Shown here piece after piece: positions 54,134 to 64,000 of a stretch of DNA of 64,000 bases. The notes beneath the pieces are model-generated. The model was not told where the DNA came from. It saw only the letters and a program-made list of their open reading frames with translations, and made no database searches. The translations under genes and the position numbers were made by a program. How positions within the stretch are numbered: position 1 is the first letter of the stretch; each line of letters starts with the position of its first letter. Origin of the DNA: Acephala macrosclerotiorum (lineage: Eukaryota; Ascomycota; Leotiomycetes; Helotiales; Mollisiaceae); contig MU119362.1 in the NCBI GenBank assembly GCA_014904845.1, forward strand, positions 62,001-126,000, read 5' to 3'.

Positions 54134-54780
54134 TGTGGCTCGCTGGGTATATGGATATAGACTCGAGATGTCTTGGGTCTTAGATTGCTTCTGGTGTGAA
54201 GAAAGTAGTGAGCGAATGGCCGCTGTGTTGACTTGGGTGAGTTGAAAGAAGTCGAACTGTGTAAACGAGATTTGTTTTAATGATACAAGTTGATAACATG
54301 AGTACGTGGACTGATAAGTAATGGATACACAGTTGAGTTGGTTTTGGTGTTGTGAAGAGAAGAAATTCATCGCGGGTTGGAAGCTATGTTGGGTTGCGAT
54401 CAAGTCAAGAGGGAAGGTGCGGATGTGGGGGAGGGCGGCTCCTTCTTTCCATGCTCCCACGATTCTCATGCACCAGGCTCACAATACAATTTGGGATAGA
54501 TCGGACAATAGCTTTGATTGTTTAGATTTGTTTCCACGAAGGCAAGTGCAGACATTTCATCCATTCACTCATGATCTCATCATCCATACAACTACTTATA
54601 GCCTTTTATTGTTTCATTTCTTTGTGGTGCAGGGCTTCCCAAGTATGTTTTACTTTAGTTCAGACAAAATCTTAAGATGTCTTTCATTCTCCTTCTATGA
54701 CGCATGAGGTTTCATGGCATTGCTTCTAGGCTGCTCGTGAGGGACCCATAATATAAAGTTTCAAGATTTTCTTCTATCCA
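54134..54780. other. Last normal-composition stretch before the AT-rich block
   Basis: Promoter and 5' leader of the Cys-rich gene; a minus-strand frame here continues upstream of its ATG without motifs. No other gene seen. Confidence 0.5.
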
Positions 54781-57700
54781 CGGGTCTTCCGTAGAATAAA
54801 GATATATTATTCTTTATTTATAATTCCCGTTATAAATTTTGTGAAGGTCTTATAAAATACTAAGATTTTGTATAAATATATAAAAAATATAAAATTAAAA
54901 ATAGTTATAAATATATAAAACACGTTAAAAACATATAAAAATACGTAAATAAATAAATTTAATATTGAAATATTTTTACATATTAAATAAAGTTTATACT
55001 TTTGTAATTTCGAGTACTTTTTTCGAGTATTATACAAAGTTTAAATTAATATTCGATTATATTAAATTATTTAAAAAAAAAAAATTTTTTTTTAAATATA
55101 ATTCACGTGAATAAAATACGGTAAATACGTATTATAAGGCTAATTTCGTATGAACTAATCTAATAATAATATTTTTTATTATTTCTACTTTTTTATTTAA
55201 AAAAAGACTGTTCAATATATGGAAATAGTATAGTAAAACTATATGTTCTCTTTTTAAAATCTTTGTAAATAGTTAATTTCGAAAGTAATACTGGTTACGT
55301 GTTTTTTAGTATATAAAGAGTTTTCGTTTACTATAAATTAATCAATAATTATTTCTATTTCTATTTTAATTAATTGATTAATTTACGAATTACGGATTAT
55401 TTCGAATGAATTTAATCTATTGATTAAAACGAATTGATTTACAATTGGATTTTTTTGCTTTGTATTTTATTGTTTTTTTACATTGGTAAAGCGACGTCAG
55501 AAAATGAATTGTTTTAGTAAATTTCGTTAAAAACTATTTATATGCGATTTGTATATTCTATTTTTTATTACTATTAAAAAAAAAATTTAAACTATTGAAA
55601 ATCGGAGATTGAAAATCAATTAACGAGAACTTCTTATTTTGATTACATTGTTCGAGATTAAATAATTTGATTACGAAATTACGAAATTGTAAAAAAGTAT
55701 TAATTTATAAAAATTACATATTGAATTACTTGAGATAATTAGTATTAAAGCGAATATAGAAAAGAAAAAAAAAAATTCGCGATAATTATTTACGGCAATT
55801 GGTTTTATTTTCAGTGAAAATTGGAATATAAAGAAAAAAGTTTTAATGCGAAAAAAAAAAGAAATTATAACGTTAAAAAACGAAATTGTTTTATTGTTTT
55901 ATATTTTAATTTTGATTTTTTTGAGAATTGCAATTCGCGGATCACTCGTAATCGTTTTCAAATTGAAATAATAGAATTAGAATAAATTTCGAATTTCAAA
56001 AAATAATATAGAAAAAATTGAAACAAAAAATTTTAATCGAAAAAAATCGATTAAAAAAGTGTTTATTTAAAGAATACATTTTATTAAAACGAACAAACGA
56101 ACGAAATTTCAAGTAAAAATTAAAACAAAAAAGATTTTACGAGAAAACGATATAAATAAAAATCAATTTTCAAAACGAATTTCACTTAAAAATAATAATT
56201 TGAAAATTCGTATTTTTAAATTATTAAATCAATTTTTAATTTAAAAACTAAAATCAGTAAATTATTCGTATTAAAATTTACTTTCTTCGATAAAAAACAT
56301 TCTTATTTTAATTACACTATCGACTTTTTTTAAAAAATCTTCTATAAACAATAAAAATAGTTTTTCAAAAATGTAAAATTCTAAGAAGTACGTATTCGTA
56401 TTAGGATTACAAATGTTTTTTCTTAGAACTTTTAAAATACTTTGATTCAAAAAAAAACAATATTACGACTTTTTTAGAATAATACGACAATATATACGAA
56501 AACTATAAAATTATTTTAGAAATTAAAAAAATACGATTTTTGTAATATATTAATTCGATTTACAAAAAGTAAATTCGATTTATATCAAAGTATAATACTA
56601 AAAACTATTTAAAAAAAAAGTTTTACGACGTTTTAAAAAAAGAATTTCGCGAATATAATTGGAAATATTATCGAGTAAATATAGAATTTTTATATAAAAT
56701 TATCGATCAATTTATAAAAAGTCTTTTAATAATAAAAACGTATATAAATTTATTCGATCGAGTATTTAAAGAATTAATTAAATAAAACAAATTAAATAAA
56801 CAATATTAAAAACGCGAATTTATAAAAAGATTTTTAATATATATTAAAAAACGAATTTTTAAAGAAATCGATTACGAGTTAATAAAAATATTTATTTATA
56901 ATTATAATAAAATGTACGAAAAAACGATTATCGTATATAAATATAAAAAAAAAAAAATAGTAATACAATAAAATTAATGATTTAAAATACTCGAAAATTC
57001 GATAAAAATATTTGAATATTATAATACAAAAAATGATTTTAAATATAATCAATAATTTACTATTTTTTGTTTTATTCGAACTATTTATAAAAAAGATTTA
57101 ACGAAAGATATATACAATCGCTAAAAAAATTTATATCGAATTTTAATTTTCGATTTTACGTATTATTTAAACTCAAAAAACTCAATAAATATTCGTATTA
57201 AAACTTTCAATTCAAATGAACGATTTCGTCAAAGAACTAAAAAAACTTTTTTTTTTTTTCGTATTATTTAACGATCTAAAAATTGCTTTAAATACTAATA
57301 CTATAAAAATGTTTTAAAAATTGAATAATATTATAATTTCTATAAACTAGAATTAAAATTAATTTATTTTTTTACGAGAATATAAACGAGAAAAAAATTT
57401 TAATTGTAAATGAAAAAAATATAATAATATAAAAAAAAAGTGAATATAAAATTTCATATGATTTAATGTCGATTGAGTTTTCGTAAAGTATACTATCGAC
57501 CGTTCAAAGAAATGCAATAGAAGTTAACGTTGTATACAACGATCAATAAAATAAGCGATATTATTTCGAATATTTCAAGCGAACAAAAAACGAAAAAATC
57601 GATTTTTTTGTTGATTACTTTTTCGTAGATTGCTGTTTATTTATGAATAAATTAATTAATCGTAAATATTATTATTAAAAAAACAATTAATAGTATTATA

Positions 57701-60700
57701 GTTTTTAGAATTGTAATTGATTTTCGCGATCGTTTACGTTTAAAAACAATCGACATTAATATGATTAAATTATAAAACAAATAATTAAAAGATTTTTTGA
57801 TTACGATTTTAATAAACGCTTTAAAAATGTATAAAGAATTTAAAAATCTGTTCAATTTATTGTTTAAAAAAAAAAAAAAATTAATATTAATAAAAATTTT
57901 TTGAAAAAATCGAATTTATTATTGTATATTTTTAATAATAATAATATTAACGTTTAAAGTTTTAATAAAACGATTATTAATAAATTCTACGAAAAATTGC
58001 TAATAAATATAGTAATAGTAAATACAATAACGATAAGTAAATCGAAAAATAAAATTCAAAGTATACGAGAAAATTTTCAATGAAAAATAAAAACAAAAAA
58101 AAAATATTCAAAGATCGAATCGCAATAACAAATTTTACAAAGCGTTTAAAACGAAAAATGAAAAAAAATAAACGTAAATCAATTGAAAGATAAAATTTTG
58201 AGACAATAATTCAACGCTAAAAATAATAATTTTATTAACGAAATTTTACTGCGAAAACTCTTTAAAAATATAATATCGTTTTTAAAAATTCAAAAAAAAA
58301 TGAAAATAATTATTAATACTTTAAAAATATTAAATTTTATTATAATAATTATTAATTAATAATGAAAAAACAACGTTTATTATTTGATTTTAATAGATAC
58401 TAAAACTATTGTAGTAAAAGAAATATTAAAAATTATTGATTTTATAAAACAATTTTTTTAAAGTTTTTACAAAATGTTTAAAAAAACGAATCAATTTATT
58501 TCTATTATTGAAAACTTTGTAATACTCGAAATTAATCTCGTAAAAATCGATTTCTTATTATTAATTAAAAGAAAATACATTGTTATTACTTTTAAACTAT
58601 ATTTCAATTTATTTAAATTAATTGATTCAAACGAAAAATGCGGAATATTAAATATTGAAATAAAGTATTGTATTGTTTTTATGCACATAATTCGAGATTT
58701 TAATAATATTATTACAAACGTTGAAAACTTTCAATTGTTTATTATTATTAAATAAAATTTCGAATTCGTCGAAATAATAATTATAAAAATAAAAATTAAA
58801 TACGAAATCGAATATAAATTTTTTTTCTTTTTTGTAAATAGTACAAAAAAGATCTTTTTAAAACAATTATTCGTTGCTATAATAAAAATGCAAATTGAAT
58901 ACAAAAATAATAATTCGTAGAATAATATATTTCGAAATTTCAAAAATTTTAATTTTATTTGTACGATTATAATTATTTTTTTTTTGAAAATTTATTTGCA
59001 TTAAATTATTAAAAATCGCTATATTCGTATATATTTTTAAATCGAAAAAATATCGAAAGAAAAATATAACGCGAGAAATTAAATATTAATACTATTAAAA
59101 AACAATATAATATTAAAATTCGCGAACAATTTTTATATTTTAATGAATTTCTTTCTATTTTTAATTTTTTATTAAATACTTTTAATATTATTTTATACAA
59201 AATAAATACAATTAAAATAAACGTTATTAATTCAAAAAAAGATACAAATAAAACAATATAAAAAACGAAATTATTTTTTTCGATTTTCTATAAAACGTTT
59301 TTTTCTTTTGATAAAAAAAAAATAAACGAGATTTTGAATAAAAAAATTTTCGATGAAAAAACGAAAAAGTATTTTTTTGTAATAGTATTATTATTTTCAA
59401 ATGTAAACGTCAAAAAAAAATATTTAAAAAATAGTACAAAGTACTAATTATTTTATTCTATTGAAAAAAAATAAAATCGAAAGATTTTCAAATATAAAAA
59501 CAAAAAAAAAACTCGAATAAAAAAAATAATTTTATTATTAAACAATTTTAATTTGAGACTATTTAATATAAACGTTAATACGATATATAAATTCAAATTC
59601 AAAAAAATACGATTTGTCGATTTAATCGACGAAATTGGAAAGACTTTTGAAAAACGAAAAAATTAGTTCGAACGATTCAAAGTACGAAAAACATTTTAAA
59701 AATACATTGAAAAATATACAAAATATTTATTACTACGAATTACTTCGATATTAAAAAGATTACGATTTATTTTTAAGCGATTAATATTTTTATTTATTAA
59801 AAATTGATTATAAAAATCTGAAAAAAAAAATATTCGATAAAATGATATTTAATCGTGAAAAAATAATAATATTTAATTAAAAAAAAGTTTTTAAAATTTA
59901 TAAAAATATTAATTCGTTTATTCGTATTAAAACAATTTAATATACAACGTAATAAAAAAAGAGTTTCTATTGTCTCAAAGTCTTGTTCTCAATTGTAATA
60001 AAAATATTTCAAAAACGACTCGATCGCGAAATACTCGAAAAAAATAATAACTTTTATTGAAATCTATAGTTTTTAATCGCAAAAAAAATTACTAGAATTT
60101 ATCGATTAATTAATGCGATTATAAAAATGAATTCGATTACTTTAAAAAATATTAATATATTTTTTTTCATAAATAAATTTTTTAAAAAATTTATTAAATA
60201 TTTTTGCGTTTTTTTAATAAATTTCTTTTTTGAATACAATTAATTTACATTAAACGTTTAAAATAAAAATATAATTATTTTTATAATTCTATTAAAATTT
60301 CTACGAATAATAATACTGTTTCAAAAAACAATTAATTTTATAATTCAATTCGTTCGAATTATTATAACAATTCTAAAAAACGTGTTTTTTAAAATCGCGA
60401 TACTATTTTTGAATGACGTAAAAATCAAAGGATTTTATACGAATTACGACAATGAATTAATATTTCTAGAAATTCGTTAATTCGTTTTTGAATACATTTA
60501 AAATTTGAATAAAACGTTAAATCGAATCAAAAGAATTTAAATTTACATAAAACTCAAATTACAATTTTATTAAAATGAAATAATTATTATTGATTTTATT
60601 TGCAATTTTAAAAAACGTTTTTTTAAAAATATAAAAATTATCAAAATTTTAAAATAAATTAAATATAATAATATTTTTAAAATCAAAGTTTTCATTGGAA

Positions 60701-63700
60701 TTTGTATTTATTATAAAATATAAATTCAATATTTTAATATTATTATCGAATCGTTATATCGATTGATTAAAAAAAACGAATTTTTTGAATAAAGAAAAAA
60801 GTAAAAAGTCGTTATAGTACTTTTACAAAACAAATTTACGACGGTTTTAATATTTTACAAAATTTATTACGATTTTATTAATAGATAAAAAATAATTATT
60901 TTAAATATCAATATTAATTAATAAAAATATAAAAAGATACTCGATCAATATAACGACAAAAAACGAAAACGAGTAATTCGATACGAATTAAAACTTTAAA
61001 ATACTATTAAATAAAACTATAATACGACAAAAAGAAAATATCGAAAAATCTTGAAATATTTTCGCAAATTACGGTTTTGATTATATAGCGTTTATTTTAT
61101 TTTTAAAACGAACGTTAATACGTTTGTCGTTCAATTGAATCGAGTAATAATAAATTTTTTTAGTACTTTGATTATTCGTTGATTCGTTTGAATACGATTG
61201 TTCGATTTCGAAATTAAATATATTAGAAAAAGTATTTATATTGCTATAAACGAATTATTTAAAAAATTGCAAATATAGAATAACAATTTAAAAAAAAAAA
61301 CAAATATTAATGAATTTATTGTAATCGAATTTAATTGTATTAAAATAGTTTTAATTTCGATTAAAAAACGCAAAATTAATCGAAAAATTAAAAGTAGATC
61401 GTTTGTAATTAAAAGTAGACACGTGAAACGAGAATATTTGTTTGAATTATTAAATCAAATTTAAAAGAATTTTTTTAAATTTAATGTTTTTAGTTTTCAA
61501 TTTTCGATATTAATTGTATTTTTCGTATACGTCGTATTAATCGCTTTTTTTAAGATCAATAAATTATTGGATAATAATAATAATAATAATACTATTTTTT
61601 TTTTTTAATAATAATTATTCGAATTATTTTTAAAATATTGTTTAATATTTGACAATTTTAAAACAATTAAAATAGTTTTCGAGAATAAAATTTTGCAAAT
61701 TAATTCGAGAATTTGTTAATTATAGCGTTCGAAATAAAATATTGTAAAAAAATATTATTAAGTTTTATTTATTTCGATTTGTTTTAAACGATTTAAAACA
61801 GTGTATAATAATTATAATTGAATTATATAATAAGTTCGAATATACTAAAAAAAAAAATATTTATTATCGAGTAATTAATCGATATTATTAAAAAGAGTAC
61901 TACGAAAACGTTCGAGATTTTGTAGTAAATTATAGCGATTATTAGTATAAAAGTAAAAAAAGATACGAAAAAGTTTTATATTTTTAAAAAATAATTTTGT
62001 TATTTTATTATATTGAAATAAATATAATTAAATTTTCGTAATATAAAATGTTCGATAATTTGATTGTAGTATGAGATAACTTTTTCGATTAAATTAAAAT
62101 CAAATTAATAAAAAATTCGATTTCTAAAAAAATTATTAAATTTATTTATAATAATATTATTTGTAAATACAATGTTTTCAATTATATAAAATTGAACGAA
62201 AAATTCGAATTCAAAGAAATTATTATCAAAGAATTGAATAAATTTAAAATTAAACGAATTACTATTTTCATATATAATTTGAAAATAAATAAAATAATTA
62301 AACGAAAATATCAATTTATTATTGTTATATTAATTACTTTGACGAAAAAAAATAAAAAAAGTTGATTGAAATATTTATTAATTGTTTTTTTTGCGAATCG
62401 AACGACTATTTATAGACTAATTAAATATACGCTATTTTATATAGTCTATAGTAAAAAAATTGTTTTATTTGTTGAGATTCGATTTTTTATTTGGAAAATT
62501 TTCGATTGGAACGAAGTATATAATCGAGTGAAGTTTTTTGAATTGAGAATTAAGCAAATTGAAATGTGAAACGAGAATATAAAAAAATCGAGATTGAAAA
62601 AAGAGTACAATCGCAAATAAAATCAAATATATTTCGACGTTTATTACTAAATACGAAAAGAATTAATTCGAGAAAAAGATTTCGTTTTAATATATGATAT
62701 TAAGTTTATTGATTAAAACATATTTAAAAACATTAAATTGCTATATAAGTAATTGAATTTATATCGAGTTTATTAAGTAAATCAATTGAAAAAGAATTAT
62801 TTGCTCGAAGAAATAAACGAGATAGTAATTCGAAAATTATATGTTAAAAATCGCTTGAAAAAATTCGTTAAAAGAAATGAATATTGAAATTCTCTAAACA
62901 ATAACGAGAATAAGAATATTGTTAAGTTCGTTAATTTTAACGATAATAAGAATATAGATATAGAAAAAAAAACGATTAAAAAATTTCGTAATAAGTAAAA
63001 TATTTAAAAAATTGAAAAAAAAACTAAAATTGTAATTCGTATTTTTAAATTTAGTGAAATCGAGAAAAACAAATATATACGATTTTCTAAAAACTGGATA
63101 AATAAAAAGAATTCGTTAAACTTCAAAATAATAATTATTTTTTAATTAAAAAAAAACTATTTCTTTTTTTTCTATTTATAACAATTCTATTTTTTTGTTG
63201 ATTTTCTTTAGAATACTTTTATTTATTTTAATAAATTTTATTTACGCTTTGAAAACTTTATTTTTCTCTTATTATAATCGAGACAATTTTATTATATAGA
63301 AGGACGAAATTGTATTATTTTTTTTTTCTTTAAAAAATTTTAAAAAATTTTAATTTTTAAAATTTATAAAAAATATTTTTTAATATATTCAAATATTTCT
63401 AAATATATTTCAATACATTTAAATATATTTCGATTATATTTAATTACATTCAAATTGTATAAACGTTTATTAATACAATATTTATTATAATTTATAAAAA
63501 AACTTTTTTCAATTTTTTTTTTTTTTTTTTTAAAATTTTTCAATTACAATTTTTCAATTTTATATCAATTTAAAAACTACAATTTCTTTTTAATATTATT
63601 TATTTCTTTTTTCATTTCTTTAAAATTCTAATTTGTATTGCTTTGTATACAAATAATTCTATTAATTGAATATATTTTATTCATTTGAGTATTTTACGAT

Positions 63701-64000
63701 GATTTTTTTTTAAAATTTATATACGCTTTTTTTACAAAAACGATTTACAAGTATTTGTTTTTTTATTTTTTTTTTTTTCAAAATTTATTTAATACGTTTT
63801 ATAAGAAATTAATATGAAATTATTTATTTAAAATTTTCAAAATTTTCTATTTGAGATTAGCGTTACAATATTTCAATTACATATATTAGTACACTTTAAA
63901 AAAATTTTTTGTAAAAATAAATAAATTTTACAATTTTTAATTATTTAAAACATAAAAATATTTGTTTGTTTTTTTTGTATAATTTCTTTATAAGTATAAA
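54781..64000. repeat. AT-rich, RIP-like block
   Basis: From about 54,780 to the end the DNA is almost only A and T, with homopolymer runs, near-absence of GG, CC and GC, and remaining C/G mainly in CG, TCG or CGA contexts. Every frame is full of TAA. This is the usual look of transposon DNA mutated by repeat-induced point mutation. It contains the recognisable remains of a Ty3/Gypsy pol (60,060-62,600); the rest (54,781-60,060 and 62,600-64,000) has no readable protein, though a gag/protease part and LTRs would be expected there. Confidence 0.88.
60060..62600 (+). mobile_element. Ty3/Gypsy retrotransposon pol remnant (RT-RNase H-integrase)
   Basis: Read through stops on the plus strand, domain landmarks appear in Ty3/Gypsy order. 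Reverse transcriptase: IYRLINAI near 60100 and FLNDVKIKG near 60405, where active elements have FLDDVGIKG (D changed to N). RNase H: VVQLNRV, IIRWFVWIRLFDFEIKY, about 61090-61215, in place of VAQLNR..RWxAWIRLFDFDVRH. Integrase: zinc-finger segment near 61900, then FIYNNIICKYNVFNYIKL near 62140-62190 and FFANRTTIYRL..IFDWNEVYNRVKFFELR at 62385-62545. Nearly all differences are A/T-ward. The integrase after RNase H places it in Ty3/Gypsy rather than Ty1/Copia. LTRs not identified; the element is non-functional. Confidence 0.8.

Noticed and set aside
54807..62569. Small frames in the AT-rich block, including minus-strand ones of 60-93 codons
   Set aside because: Lys/Asn/Ile/Phe-only composition expected from AT-rich DNA; only the plus-strand pol landmarks carry real signal.
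1..64000. tRNA genes, CRISPR arrays, bacterial-type operons or ribosome binding sites
   Set aside because: No cloverleaf with A/B boxes was found by eye and the genome is eukaryotic; repeats seen are minisatellite, MITE or transposon ends.

Overview
This is genomic DNA of a filamentous ascomycete (Pezizomycotina). The evidence is short 45-190 nt introns with GT..CTAAC/CTGAC..AG signals, orthologues of typical filamentous-fungal genes (samB/MUB1, EBP2, ZRG17, an AAAP amino-acid permease, HeLo, ankyrin and TPR-CHAT proteins), RIP-like decay of transposons, and an abrupt switch to extremely AT-rich DNA at about 54.78 kb. A leotiomycete is plausible, but I cannot fix the genus from sequence alone.

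Layout. 0-5 kb: a RIP-damaged Tc1/mariner element with intact inverted repeats, two members (A, B) of a repeated microprotein family on the minus strand, a 20-bp minisatellite and a long inverted-repeat element. 6.6-8.5 kb: samB (MYND-finger partner of a ubiquitin ligase). 12.8-26.1 kb: four more family members (C, D, E, F) on the plus strand, mixed with a MITE, a small hypothetical gene, decayed genes (metallophosphoesterase, GH3 beta-glucosidase end, MYND finger, unknown fragment) and an 11-exon AAAP permease. 26.5-31.1 kb: a broken amidoligase gene, a small CaaX-box protein and a secreted/type I Kelch protein. 31.5 kb: a 132-bp hairpin MITE. 32.4-54.1 kb: a gene-dense part with EBP2, a HeLo-pseudokinase gene divergent from a 1655-aa ankyrin gene, an acidic Cys-rich protein, a two-TM membrane protein, ZRG17, a TPR protein whose CHAT domain is cut off, and a Cys-rich/coiled-coil protein. 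54.78-64 kb: AT-rich, gene-free DNA with a heavily mutated Ty3/Gypsy pol (RT, RNase H and integrase still traceable on the plus strand).

The main discovery candidate is the microprotein family A-F: six paralogues of 71-103 aa with one architecture. Exon 1 contributes only four coding bases (ATG G), exon 2 encodes a single transmembrane helix with a D-T/A-x-I-x-I-x-x-G ... A-Y-x-T-x-R motif, and exon 3 encodes a variable tail around E/N-H-T/x-H with a basic C terminus. I do not recognise the family. Splice models were read by eye and rest on phase and cross-copy conservation; no transcript data were available.

A second theme is cell-death/immunity-type architecture: a HeLo domain fused to a kinase-like domain lacking catalytic residues (MLKL-like layout) shares a 336-bp intergenic region with the giant ankyrin protein, and a TPR-CHAT gene lies 13 kb away.
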